The translations under genes were made by a program, and so were the position numbers. From contig NC_030811.1 in assembly GCF_001704415.2 (NCBI RefSeq), positions 51,821,591 to 51,885,590 of the forward strand: DNA of 64,000 nucleotides, in the 5' to 3' direction. The stretch is from Capra hircus. Lineage: Eukaryota > Chordata > Mammalia > Artiodactyla > Bovidae. The notes under the pieces are model-generated. The model worked only from the letters and a program-made list of their open reading frames with translations. It was not told where the DNA came from and made no database searches. This document shows positions 47,581-58,299 of this stretch, in pieces (position 1 is the stretch's first letter; each line of letters starts with the position of its first letter).

Positions 47581-48814
47581 TATAATGTTTTTTAGTTGTG
47601 TACAATCCTTAGGTGTTATAAAAGCATGATGCAGTAAACATTCTTGTACAGATATCCTGGCACTTGTATAAATCTCTGTGGAATAAATTGCTCAAAGGAC
47701 AGTTGCCAGTTTGAGGTTTTAAATTTTTGTAATTCAAATGCCTTTCCAAAACATGTATGACATATACTACTGCTAGTAATGGCTGCATAGGTTTTCATTT
47801 TATGGAGGGTATATCATAGTTTATAACAAAATTCTCATATTGTTAGAGATTTTTTATTTTTAATAAGTTTTCATAATCTGAATATTTTACTTGATCCCTG
47901 CAAAACTAACCCTGCCAATCTAAAGCTGTATTTAGGAACTCATGAAAATAAAATTGATCAAAAGCCATGTGTTTTTCAAAGGTGTTGATGAATGTTTCAA
48001 AAATCTGATAAAGGCTATATCACTTGCAGATAATAATGAGCCCACGTATTTGAAGATGTGCTAATTTTGCTAAACCATCCAGATATTAGAGTTAATTGGT
48101 TTTCAGTCTTAGTTTGAAAGAAGAGGAATGGTATTTGTTTTACCTTCTTGGACTGTTGATGAATTGAACATTTTTTTCTATGCATAATAGCTATTTAAAG
48201 AAATTCATACCTTTCTCCAAATTTCTTCTTTTGTTTAAAATGTTTTCATTTTTTATTGATTGGAAAATATTTTCAATGCTTTTCCCCCCTTTCTGGCATA
48301 TAGAAACTGATAACATTTATATATTATCTTTATTAATGTCATACTAGAACAGTTGCACTTTTTATGAGTTTATTTCTAGAATAAAGAGGAATGTTGGAAT
48401 AAGCTAGATTTATTGAGCTCACATTGTCTTGTTTATATTACAGAAAGTGGCAATTTTAACTTTTCAAAGATACTTTTAGGTTTGGAGAAAGGTGCTAATT
48501 ACAGGTTAGATCATAGAAAACATTTTTTTAACCAAAATTTTTACAGTTAAAATGAAGTTTTTATAATTACTGTTATTATTATAAAAAATGAGGGTTAGCA
48601 GTTCTAGCTGGAGAGATTCTGAGAGACAGAAGCCTCCGTTTGAGTCTCTGTTTAGCCAAGACTGTGAACATTGGTTATGTTGCTTGACTTCCTGTATTTC
48701 AGTGTCCTGAATTATACATATAGTGATAGTATTGATACCCAATGCATAGGGTTGCTCTATGGGGGTCTCTAAAACAAAGTCACATCTCAGATTTTTTATA
48801 GGCTTATATATGGA

Positions 48815-48995
48815 GAAGAGGGAGGCAGAGGATAAGATGGTTAGATAGCATCACTGACTCAATGGACATGAAAGTGAGCAAACTCTGGGAGATAGTGAAC
48901 GACAGGGAAGTCTGGTGTGCTACAGTCCATAGGCTGCAAAGAGTTGGACCCTACTTACAGCAACTGAACGAGCAACAACAATACTTCATCTCAGT
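48815..48995 (+). mobile_element. BovB LINE 3' end, short
   Basis: GAGGCAGAGGATAAGATGGT, TCACTGACTCAATGGACATG and GTGCTACAGTCCATAGGCTG, the last 180 bases of BovB, more diverged than the other copies. Confidence 0.85.
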
Positions 48996-49121
48996 CATGA
49001 ATAGAAAAGCAATATTTAATTTAAAATTTTAGATCTGTTGAAATAGAAATAAACATTGTTTCTGCTTCTGTTTTTTACTTGAATGGTTTAATTACAAATA
49101 CATTTATCTGCCTTTCTTCAG

Positions 49122-49346
49122 GAAGATACATTTATTTTAAAGGAGCAACTTCGTAAAGCTGAAGAACAGATTCAGGCAACTCGGCAAGAAGCTGTCTTTC
49201 TGGCTAAAGAACTTAGTGATGCTGTAAATGTGCGGGATAAAACAATGGCAGATCTGCATACTGCACGCTTGGAAAATGAGAAAGTGAAAAAGCAGTTAAC
49301 TGATGCACTGGCAGAGCTTAAACTAAGTGCTGTGAATAAAGATCAG
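49122..49346 (+). CDS. TAX1BP1: TAX1BP1 coding exon 8 (coiled coil)
   Basis: Acceptor CCTTTCTTCAG and donor GTAAAG. It encodes residues 347-421 (75 codons, phase 0/0), starting EDTFILKEQLRKAEEQIQ and ending LSAVNKDQ. Long uninterrupted coiled coil; this central part is where the family is reported to self-associate and to bind TRAF6. It is the longest exon in the window. Confidence 0.97.
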
Positions 49347-49885
49347 GTAAAGCCAGTTAATTTTGAATTTCCATTTTGGTCAAAAACTCATTATAAGCTT
49401 ATGAAAGAGAATGACTTATGCTAAAGTAATTGAGGTCAGATTCCTGGTCACAGAATTTTAAATTTCCATTCATTTTGTTTAGTCATTGTAACTTCTTCGG
49501 TTGAAATTAATACAAGTTTTTAGAAAATTTTCTGTAAGCAAATTCCTAATGGTTAGTAAACACTGCTTTGATAACAGGTATATATTGCTTTGTTTAGATT
49601 TTCTTATTGTAGCATAAAATGGTACTGTGGTTATTTAACAGAGTAATGCTTACTTCTCAGGAGATAGATGATTCTTTTCTAGTTTTTTTCTTTAATAAAC
49701 CTTAGTCCTTGGAATATAAAGCTGAAATTATTAGGAGAGCTAATGTGACTCTGTAGCCAAAACTCCAAAACAAATAACATTAATTGTCGAGAGAAAAAAG
49801 TGAAAATGAAGTTGGATTTACTACCACATTATGAGATATGAGATTTTTATGTTTCTCTTAGAGAAAAAGTTTATTTGTTTTTTAG
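49347..49885 (+). other. TAX1BP1 intron 9 (539 bp)
   Basis: Short intron from GTAAAG to TTTTTTAG. AT-rich, with no recognised repeat. Confidence 0.92.
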
Positions 49886-50032
49886 GAGAAGACTGATACA
49901 CTGGAACATGAACTGAGAAGAGAAGTTGAGGATCTGAAACTTCGTCTTCAGATGGCAGCAGATCATTATAAAGAAAAATTCAAGGAATGCCAAAGGCTCC
50001 AAAAACAAATAAATAAACTTTCAGACCAATCG
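49886..50032 (+). CDS. TAX1BP1: TAX1BP1 coding exon 9 (coiled coil)
   Basis: Acceptor TTGTTTTTTAG and donor GTAAGT. It encodes residues 422-470 (49 codons, phase 0/0), starting EKTDTLEHELRREVEDLK and ending QKQINKLSDQS. The end of the main coiled-coil block. Confidence 0.97.
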
Positions 50033-50386
50033 GTAAGTGTAACTCATTGTAGTAAAATAATTCCTTCATCAATATTTTTGTTTGAAAATCAGACTTATAA
50101 TATTATACCTTTTGAATATAATTTCTCTCTGCTTGATGTCACATTATTGGCTCAATATTGTTGTGATACGTTTTTTAAAAAATTGGTAATTTTTATTTGT
50201 TGGAGAAATAGAATGTTCTCTTGTAACATTTAGTCAGTAAAGGGATGTGTGTAACTTTTAGACTTTGACCTTTAAGACAGCAATAGCTTTGTGGACTTCC
50301 AGGATTTATTTAGAAGATACATAGTTACTGAAGGAAGGATAGATATGCAGCTCATTTAATAGTTGATTGTTAACAATTTTGAACAG
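50033..50386 (+). other. TAX1BP1 intron 10 (354 bp)
   Basis: From GTAAGT to TTTTGAACAG. The acceptor tract is broken by GAA just before CAG, so it is weaker than its neighbours. No repeat seen. Confidence 0.9.
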
Positions 50387-50510
50387 GTTAATAGCAGTAG
50401 TGTCTTCACAAAGAAAATTGGGAATCAGCAGAAAGTGAATGATGCTTCAATAAACACAGACCCAGCTACGACTGCCTCTACTCTAGATGTAAAGCCACCA
50501 CCTTCTACAG
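50387..50510 (+). CDS. TAX1BP1: TAX1BP1 coding exon 10 (Ser/Thr/Pro-rich linker)
   Basis: Acceptor TTGAACAG and donor GTAGAA. It encodes residues 471-511 plus one base of Ala512. The sequence has few heptads and is rich in Ser, Thr, Asn and Pro (VNSSSVFTKK, then NTDPATTAST and KPPPST). It is a flexible break between two coiled-coil blocks and likely to evolve fast. The phase-1 end joins the next exon as G|CT. Confidence 0.95.
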
Positions 50511-51774
50511 GTAGAAATCTTTTAGACTTTTTGTATAAAGTGTTCTGCCTTGAAAAATATTTATGCTTGTTTATACTGCTTGTTTCATGTGTAAGAATTT
50601 TAGGGAGCTTGTAAAATATTCTTATAAGTCAGGGATTGAGGCAAAGGGAAAGTAAGGTCTAAAAGTCATCCATGTGGTGAATATACAAAATATGAGTGTA
50701 AACTCATGTTTATCTTTGTGAGCGTGTTCTTAAGTGTTAATTAAATGAGCTCGTGTTTTTAAATGCAAATGCTTATAGTATTTGGTCTGTAGGAAAAGAG
50801 CCAAGAATTGAAATTTTAATTTTAGCTAGCTAAAATAGCAATTTTTAAAAATAATTTTTAATTAATATTTCCCTAAATGTGTGGAATTTTGAACCATTTA
50901 TGGCACTTTAATTGTATAGTTCTGTGGAGGGAAAGTTAAAAATCCCTTTAGTTCTAATCACATTTCTTTCTTGCCTTGTTTTTGTTCTGTTTTGGCTGCT
51001 TCGGGTCATTAGAGTATTTTCCTTGTTAGTACACCTGTTGGTGGATAAGTTAAAATTTTTATTAGCTTATTAACTTTTAGGATGGATTAGAGAGACATAG
51101 TGAGTACATGAACAACATGAAAATTTAAATTAACTCTAGGCTTTCATTTGTCCTAGTGTCTTTTTTTCACCTTATGTTAAAGATGACACAATAACAAAAA
51201 TAAATGCTAGAGTATATAAAAGTATATTTAATTGTATAATGTTTGGGGCAGTTGATGTTTTAGACTTAATAAATGTATTGTAAGTTTTGTATACTATTAA
51301 ATGTTTAGATTCAACTGCTGTGGAAATAGGATCCTGCCTTTCATTTCTATATGGTATTAATAGAAGTACTGAGAAAGGTGTTATATTGACTTAAGACTTA
51401 CTGAATAGTATGAAGGATTAGAAAAATGGCTTAACATCTTTTCTCAAAGAATGTGGCTTTCCTATATATCTTATATAATAAATATATAAAGAACAATTTT
51501 TGTGGCATTTTAGAATATTTTTAGCTAGCAGTTTTTTTCTTTATTGAATGTGAACTTGATTCTAGCCAAACTATAGTGAAATTCTCATCTAATGTTTATA
51601 TTGTTCCTTCTTTGTTTACTTAGTGTATGAATAGATGGTTTTGAATGATTGTTTTGAATTAGATGTTTCTCCTTTAGGATTCCATTTATTTCACAGTATA
51701 CTGACCTTCAAGTCAGGAAGCTAATATACTGAGCAAAGTATTTTTTAGTAATCTTATTTTCTGCCTTGTTACAG
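50511..51774 (+). other. TAX1BP1 intron 11 (1.3 kb)
   Basis: AT-rich and free of SINEs and LINEs that I can recognise, which is uncommon in this window. Confidence 0.88.
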
Positions 51775-51878
51775 CTGAGACAGATTTTGACAATCTAACT
51801 AAGGGACAAGTCTCTGAAATGACCAAAGAAATTGCTGACAAAACAGAAAAATATAATAAATGTAAACAACTCTTGCAG
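51775..51878 (+). CDS. TAX1BP1: TAX1BP1 coding exon 11 (second coiled-coil block)
   Basis: Acceptor CCTTGTTACAG and donor GTAAGC. It encodes residues 512-546, starting (A)ETDFDNLTKGQVSEM and ending KYNKCKQLLQ. Length 104 bases; with exon 10 it makes 76 codons. Coiled coil resumes after the linker. Confidence 0.96.
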
Positions 51879-51989
51879 GTAAGCTAATTCCCTTGTAAGG
51901 AAGAGATATATCAAATGTAATGGCTTAGCTTATCTTTTTTGTTTTGATTGGGTATCCCAGAGTTTGTTTCTTTCTCTTGTTTTTTTTAA

Positions 51990-52178
51990 GGGGGGTTGCG
52001 GGACACACGGGCTTCAGTAGTTGCAGCACATAAGCTCTGCAGTTGCAGCACATAAGCTCTGCAGTTGCAGCACATGGGCTTAGTTGTTCTGAGAGCTTCC
52101 TGCACCGGGGATCAAACTGGTGTCTCCTGCATTTGCAGGTGGATTCTGTACCACTGAGCCACTAGGGAAGCCCTCAAA
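51990..52178 (-). mobile_element. CHR-1 SINE with internal tandem repeat
   Basis: T run, then GGACACACGGGCTTCAGTAG, and the reversed head CACTGAGCCACTAGGGAAGC. Inside, a 22-base unit is present twice without a mismatch at 52021-52042 and 52043-52064, followed by a partial third copy. Confidence 0.88.
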
Positions 52179-52276
52179 GTTTCTTTACCCTTGTATCCTG
52201 ATGTTTAGTTTCACTTTTGAAGTGGGAGGTGTTCTGTGTACTTATCCATGTAGGCATGTGTGTAAAATCATGATCT

Positions 52277-52375
52277 AGGGAATTCCCTGGTGGTCCAGTG
52301 GATTAGGTCTTGGTGCTTTCACTGCTGTGGGCATGGGTTCGATCTGTGGTTGAGGTACTAAGATCCTGCAAATGT
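52277..52375 (+). mobile_element. CHR-2-like SINE
   Basis: GGGAATTCCCTGGTGGTCCA head, GGGTTCGATCTGTGGTTGAG body and CTAAGATCCTGCAAATG. Confidence 0.9.
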
Positions 52376-52926
52376 TACATTGTTTGGGGGCGGGAAATCG
52401 TGATTGTTTTCTGTTCCCCTAATATTCTTCTCTTGATAATGGGTAAAGGATTAATTGATGTTGGATGTTGTCTGTCTTCTAAGGATACATGAAAAGTCTC
52501 TGAACTGCGTAAAAAGAAAGTACTCTTTTTTCCCATATATACTGTAATAATAGCAAAGACTTTCATCACATCCTAAAGTGAGTAGATTTGTAAAGTGGAA
52601 AAAGGGAATGTTAGCCAAGTGAATGGTTGCCTTTACTATTATTTATTTTGATTCTGTTAAACTGTAATAGTAAAACGTTTAAATTTTGCAGTTGTCCCAG
52701 TAGCATTCACTCTGGAGTATATAAAGGACAAAGGGAAAATGCTTCTCATTTGTATCTGATTGGGGGAAGGGAGGAAAAGGTGTTTTGTGTAGTATATGAT
52801 TTTCGTTTATTCAGTTAAATATTTTTTTTTCTGTGTTTGTTTCTCTGTGCATGTGGAGAGGCAAGGGGTAATTTTTAAAGCTGTGGAATGAAGTTTATAT
52901 ATTAGCCCAACGTTACTATAGTAATT

Positions 52927-53145
52927 GGGCTTCCCAGGTAGCAGTAAAGAACCCACCTACCAATGCAGGAGATAAAAGAGACACAGTTCAGTCCATGGGT
53001 CAGGAAGATTTCCTGAAGGGGAGGACTTGGCAACCCACTCCAGTATTCTTGCCTGGAGAATCCCATGGACAGAGGAGCCTGGTGGGCTACAATCCATAGG
53101 GTCACAAAGGGTCAGACAGGACTGAAATGACTTAACACACTATAG
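52927..53145 (+). mobile_element. Bov-tA SINE
   Basis: GGGCTTCCCAGGTAGCAGTA head, CTTGCCTGGAGAATCCCATG and GGTCAGACAGGACTGAAATG, ending in TTAACACACTATAG. Confidence 0.93.
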
Positions 53146-53489
53146 TAACTAATGTAAAATATTTTATGTTATAGTCTTAATAATAGTTTAATCCTTTAAT
53201 AAGACTTTAAGCTGAGTATTTTTGTTGCCTCAGAAGATCCTTTTATAGAGGATTGATTATCCTTGAGGTCAAAATAGTTGTTTATGAGGGACTAAACTAT
53301 TTTTCAGTAAGTGAGACAATTTTGGATGAATATTTTAAAAAACCTCATTGTATTATCAAAGGAAGATAGAATGTTTTTTTCCAGCTAAAAACTTCTGTGT
53401 TGTAGTACAACCGAAATTCAGTAAACTGCACGTTTAAGGTCTGCAGTTTGTTTAGTTTTGCTGTATTTATAGCTGTGCAGCTATCACAA

Positions 53490-54430
53490 TGTCATGCTAA
53501 TGAACATTTCCACTACCTTCAAATCTTTTTTGTACCCTTTTGCAACTCATCGCTCCCTCTCTCCCCTTTTCCTGGGAAACCATTGGCTTGCTTTCTGCCA
53601 CTGTAGATTAGCCTACCTTTTGTACAGTTTCTATAAATGGAATCATATGTACACTCTTCCTTTCCTGCCCCCTTTCATCACAGTTATTTTGAGATTTATT
53701 TATATAGTTGCCTATTATTGGTAGTTCATTCCTTTTTATTATGAGAGTTCATTTTTTTGGCCATTTAAAAAATTGTTTTCATCTTATTATTGAGTTGTGT
53801 TCTTTATTCCAGATACAAATCCTTTGTCTGATATGTGTGATTTTATCCCAGTCTGTGGCTTGCCTTTTTATTTCCTTAATGATGTTTTTGTAGAAGGAAA
53901 TGGCAACCTATTCCAGTACTCTTGCCTGGAAAATTCCATGGGTGAAAGAGCCTGGTAGGCTACAGTCCATGGGGTCTCAAAGAGTTGGACATGACTGGAC
54001 GACTTCACTTTCTTTCTTTCTCTAGTTCCTTTTGGAGAAGGAAATGGCAACCCACTCCAGTGTTCTTGCCTGGAGAATCCCATGAACAGAGGGGCCTGGT
54101 GGGCTACACAGTCTGTGGAGTTGCAAAGAGTCAGACATGACTAAGCAACTAACACACACACAATGGTGTTTTTAGAAAAAGTTTTAGTTTTGCTGAAGTA
54201 TAGATTCTTAATTTATTCTTTATGTATTGTTCTTATTTTCTAAGGAAAAAAATGCTAGCTGAACTTGTAATGATATTTTTCTTGTCTTCTGTTAAGTTTT
54301 GTAGTCTTAGAGTCTTTTAAGCCTGTTATTTGTGAATGGTGAGTTGTGGTACATACACTGTTGATCCAGCATTATTTGTTGAAAAGACTTTTTCTCTACT
54401 GAATTGCTCAAAGCATAAAGCATATTTCTT
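53490..54430 (-). mobile_element. L1 fragment, antisense, split by Bov-A2
   Basis: CCTTTTGTACAGTTTCTATA, TTATTCCAGATACAAATCCT and AGTCTGTGGCTTGCCTTTTT on the left; AAAGTTTTAGTTTTGCTGAA and ACTGTTGATCCAGCATTATT on the right. It is one antisense L1 3'/ORF2 piece, cut by the Bov-A2 at 53.89 kb. Confidence 0.8.
53879..54175 (+). mobile_element. Bov-A2 SINE nested in L1, with target-site duplication
   Basis: Two units (GGAAATGGCAACCTATTCCA and GGAAATGGCAACCCACTCCA) joined by CACTTTCTTTCTTTCTC, ending in ACACACACAC. AATGATGTTTTTGTAG on the left and AATGGTGTTTTTAG on the right look like the duplicated L1 target with two later changes. Confidence 0.9.
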
Positions 54431-54584
54431 TCTTAAAAAAATTAAAACAATTTTTTTAATTGACTGTGATGAGAGGCTTGTGGGATCTTACTTCCCTTAC
54501 CAGGAAGCGACCCATGCCCCTTGCAGTGGAAGCACGGAGCCCTAACCACTGGACCACTAGGGAATTTCTAGCATAAAGCATATT
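54412..54584 (-). mobile_element. CHR-2-like SINE with 15-base target-site duplication
   Basis: Reversed CHR-2-like element from a T-rich tail through ACTTCCCTTACCAGGAAGCG to CCTAACCACTGGACCACTAG. AGCATAAAGCATATT is repeated exactly at 54412-54426 and 54570-54584. Confidence 0.93.
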
Positions 54585-54784
54585 AAACATTTTTTTCCTT
54601 ACACAAAGCACTCAAAATGAAATTGGCCAAGTTACCTTTTCATCTTGTTTTAAAACTCCTTTCCTTTAACATTCTAAGTTGTAGAGAAGAGCAGTGTTTA
54701 AGAAATCTACCTAGAGATTGTCTTGGTCAGGAAACCCCAATTAATATCTGGAAACAATGGCCTCACAAATATGATTTTTATTAC

Positions 54785-54990
54785 CTCCCGGGCTTCCCAC
54801 CAGTACAGGAGACCTAAGAAATGGAGGTTCAGTCCCTGGGTTGGCAAGATCCCCTGGAGGAGGGCATGGTAACCCACTCCAATATTCTTGCCTAGGAAAT
54901 CCCATGGACAGAGGAGCCCGGTGGGCTATAGGTCAAAGGGTCACAAGAGTGTAGGGCATAGCTGAAGCAACTTAGCATGCATACATGCTT
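54785..54990 (+). mobile_element. Bov-tA SINE
   Basis: GGGCTTCCCACCAGTACAGG (head with a short deletion), TTCAGTCCCTGGGTTGGCAA, CTTGCCTAGGAAATCCCATG and GAAGCAACTTAGCATGCATA. Confidence 0.92.
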
Positions 54991-55124
54991 GCTTTACCTC
55001 CTTTGCAAAAGTGATCTATGTTTGTTGTGAAATCTTAGGCATTATGGAAATAAAGGATAATGATGGTGAAAAAATACCATTATGATCCTGATCCCCAGAA
55101 ATAAGAGCTATTAATAGTTTGGTT

Positions 55125-55240
55125 TATTGAATTCCTGGCAGTCCATAGGACTCTGACCTTTCACTACTGAGGGCCAGGTTTCAATCCCTGGTCGGGGAAC
55201 TAAGATTGTTTCCACAAGCCATGCCGTGCAACCAAAAAAA
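55125..55240 (+). mobile_element. CHR-2-like SINE
   Basis: GAATTCCTGGCAGTCCATAG head, CAATCCCTGGTCGGGGAACT body, and CATGCCGTGCAACCAAAAAA end. Confidence 0.92.
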
Positions 55241-55602
55241 TTATATTTTTGTTTATCTTTTTCTACATAGATATCATATAAAACTGTGTTAAACAACTTT
55301 TGAAGCAAAAATAAAATTATACTGTATATTCTGTTTTGGAACTTGATCTTTTCAATTAACATATCTTGACACTTTTCCTTGTAATTTGTAGATCTGTTGT
55401 TCTCTTTCAGTAAATACATTCTGTTCCAGTGTATGAATATAAAATGATTTATCCAGTCTTCTACTGACAGACATTTTGGTTATTTTAATTTTTATACCTT
55501 TACTGTAGTGTTATAGTAAACATTCAGCACAAGTATGTTTGTATAGATATTGGCTGAATATGGATTTTAAATCTTTTGGTAATTATACTAATTTTGTTTT
55601 AG

Positions 55603-55728
55603 GATGAGAAAACAAAATGCAATAAGTATGCTGATGAACTTGCAAAAATGGAGCTGAAATGGAAAGAACAAGTGAAAATTGCTGAAAACATAAAACTAGA
55701 ACTAGCTGAAGTAGTGGACAATTACAAA
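55603..55728 (+). CDS. TAX1BP1: TAX1BP1 coding exon 12 (second coiled-coil block)
   Basis: Acceptor TTTTGTTTTAG and donor GTAAGT. It encodes residues 547-588 (42 codons, phase 0/0), starting DEKTKCNKYADELAKMEL and ending LAEVVDNYK. The phase-0 end allows the next exon to be included or skipped without a frame change. Confidence 0.97.
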
Positions 55729-56221
55729 GTAAGTTTAATATTTATATGACTTCATAATTCTGTTACTTCTGAAAAGTGATACTTTTGATACTTCTGAAAA
55801 GTGCTATCTATAATTTAGTCAGTCTGAAGTTTTAACATGGGTAACTGAGATAGCATTTTCATAATATAGATAAATATGTACTATGTAGTTATGTTGAATG
55901 TAGTTCATTAACTGTGAACTGAGAAAGTGGTTACCCATATGCATTATGCTTGTGGCTTTCATTTTGTGTATTCATATGGACATGACTGAAGCAATTTAAT
56001 ACTAGCCACATGGCCATTAAAATTATATCTCTAAATCATGCTTAAATTTTAAGATGAAAAGTGATTATGTCATAATCCTTGTTCACTTAAAATGGTTTGT
56101 GAAATTATTCTAGAGCTTTGGTGTTTTCTGGGAGTATAATAAGATCAGTAATTTTAAAAATTTATGTAAAGGTTTGAAAATTTTTAACCAAAATTTGTTA
56201 CTCCTGATCATTAATAATTAT

Positions 56222-56262
56222 GCAGGCAGATTCTTTACTGTCTGAGCCATCAGGGAAGCCCA
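56222..56262 (-). mobile_element. Bov-tA remnant (head only)
   Basis: Forty bases matching only the reversed tRNA-like head: GCAGGCAGATTCTTTACTGT and GAGCCATCAGGGAAGCCC. Confidence 0.88.
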
Positions 56263-56649
56263 AGCGATACAGTCTTAATTAAGAATACTTTTTGCTGAGG
56301 TAACATTAGGCAACAAACAAGACTGATTGGTAAATGATGTTTGTAAAAATGTTGGGAAAAAAATCAGTAGGCTGTCTAATTAATTAAGTAGAAAAAATAT
56401 TTTCCCTCTAAATAATAAAGTATAATCTTATATATTTTAAGGCCTGTGCATGTGTGTATACTTTGCATTTTGTGGGTGTATGATTAAAGGCCTAGAAGTT
56501 CTAAATGATTTAAATTTGTTCTGTCATAGCTAATTGTACCTGTAATCTAATTTTTAAATACAGCACTCTTAAAGACCAAAACTTATTTTGTTTGAGGTGG
56601 TACATTATAGGCTAAGGTAATTTTAATGGTGGTCAGTTTCTGTTTTTTA

Positions 56650-56745
56650 AATTTATTTATTTTTAATTAAAGGGTAATTGCTTTACACAATATTGTATTG
56701 GTTTTTGCTGTCCATCAGCGTGAATCAGCCATAGGTATACTGCTG
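56650..56745 (-). mobile_element. Ruminant L1 3' end, short
   Basis: TTTAATTAAAGGGTAATTGC, ACAATATTGTATTGGTTTTT and AATCAGCCATAGGTATAC, the terminal 95 bases of an antisense L1. Confidence 0.85.
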
Positions 56746-56997
56746 GTACTTTTTTATCTTCATCTGCTATCAGAATGAAAATTTGAAACTTCTTTCAGAA
56801 GGTTGTTACTGTATTTGGGATCCCTGTGGGTATTGCTTTTATTGCCTGGCAACTTCCCTTATTGTTAAAACGTGTGAATACTGAATTTATACTGACTGAA
56901 CAAAATTTTTTTTTCAGATTGACTGAGAAAATGATTTAGTAAATATTTATCAAAACCTGTTATATATAAAGCACTGTGTTAGTTATGTGTTTGGTCT

Positions 56998-57860
56998 TGT
57001 TGTTCAGTTGATCAGCCGTGTCTGACTCTTTGTGACTCCATGGACTGCAGCACGCCAGGCTTCCCTGTCCTTCACTATCTCCTGGAGTTTGCTCAAACTC
57101 ATGTCCATTGAGTGATGCCATCCAACCATCTAATCCTCTGTTGTCCTCTTCTCCTGCCTTCAGTCTTTCCCAGCATCAGGGTCTTTGCAGATGAGTCAGC
57201 TGTTCGCATCAGGTGGCCAAAGTATTGGAGTTTCAGCTTCACCATCAGTCCTTCCAATGAATATTCAGGACTGATTTCCTTTAGGATTGACTGGTTTGAT
57301 CTCCTGCAGTCCAAGGGACTCACAAGAGTCTTCTCCAACACCACAGTTCAAAAGCATCAATTCTTCAGCACTCAGCTTTGTTTATGGTCTAACTCTCACA
57401 TCCATACATGACTACTGGAAAAACCATAGCTTTGACTATATGGACCTTTGTTGGCTAAGTAATGTTTCTGCTTCTTCATATGCTATTTAGGTTTGTCATA
57501 GCTTTTCTTCCAAAGAGCAAGTGTCTTTTTAATTTAATGGCTGCAGTCACCATCTGCAGTGATTTTGGAGCCTAAGAAAATAGTCAGTCACTGTTTCTAC
57601 TGTTTCCCCATCTATTTGCCATGAAGTAATGTGGCCAGATGCCATGATCTTAATGTTTTGAATGTTGAGTTTTAAGCTAGCTTTTTCACTCTTCTCTTTC
57701 ATCTTCATCAAGAGGCTCATTAGTTCCTCTTCACTTTCTGCCAATAGGGAGGTATCCTCTGCCTATCTGAGGTTACTGATATTTCTCCCAGCAATCTTGA
57801 TTCCAGCTTGTGCTTCATCCAGCCTGGTATTTCGCATGATGTACTCTGGATTATGTGGGT
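56998..57860 (-). mobile_element. BovB LINE 3' part, antisense
   Basis: About 860 bases from the reversed 3' end (TTGTTCAGTTGATCAGCCGT) to reverse transcriptase sequence near CGCATGATGTACTCTGGATT. Frame pieces such as KLKLQYFGHLMR, KLNIQNIKIMASG and AQAGIKIAGRN are seen, separated by shifts. The sequence that follows leaves the BovB pattern. Confidence 0.93.
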
Positions 57861-58299
57861 GATCATATAAAAATGGCACAATGCTATGCTTATAGAGTTT
57901 ATAATCTAGTACGGTTGCTAGACGTGAGATGGTGATCCAATTCTTTCTCATTCATGACCTAGGTAATCATCTTTCAAACCCATGGGAAGCTAAATAATAT
58001 TTTTATTTTATGAATAATAAATTAATGATAAAAATCAGTGTTCAGATAAAACATCATATTTATTGCTATACAACTGGTAAAGGTGCTTGATTTTTTTTGT
58101 TGTTGTTATTTAGTGCCCTGCCTATTACTTTGTGCTGTTTAGACAAACATCCATGAGACAGGGCAAAGTGTGATGAAGTTCTACATAAACTACAAGTCTA
58201 AGTATTTTAGGGCTGTTTCAAATGGAATATTTAGGAGTTAGACATTGTGGAGAAGCTAGACCTGTGAATACACAGATGAACTGTACAAAAAAGATTTTA

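Larger units (their letters stand above)
42725..49121 (+). other. TAX1BP1 intron 8 (6.4 kb)
   Basis: Holds an old antisense L1 split by a Bov-tA, a Bov-tA dimer on the - strand and further Bov-tA copies, a ruminant L1 3' end on the + strand, a CHR-2-like SINE, and BovB pieces on both strands (45.07 minus, 46.96 plus, 48.82 plus). 46.2-46.78 kb and 47.6-48.8 kb are AT-rich with no recognised content. Confidence 0.9.
51879..55602 (+). other. TAX1BP1 intron 12 (3.7 kb)
   Basis: Packed with repeats: CHR-1 with a tandem, CHR-2-like, Bov-tA, an old L1 hit by a Bov-A2 and a CHR-2-like SINE, a second Bov-tA and a CHR-2-like SINE. Unique-looking parts at 52.4-52.9 and 55.25-55.6 kb show nothing further. 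Confidence 0.9.

Noticed and set aside
50363..50614. Exon open frames that read on into the introns, such as 2229-2477, 50363-50614 and 49952-50233
   Set aside because: Past the GT donor the sequence no longer resembles the family, and the splice phases match the next exon. No support for intron-terminated isoforms without transcript data.
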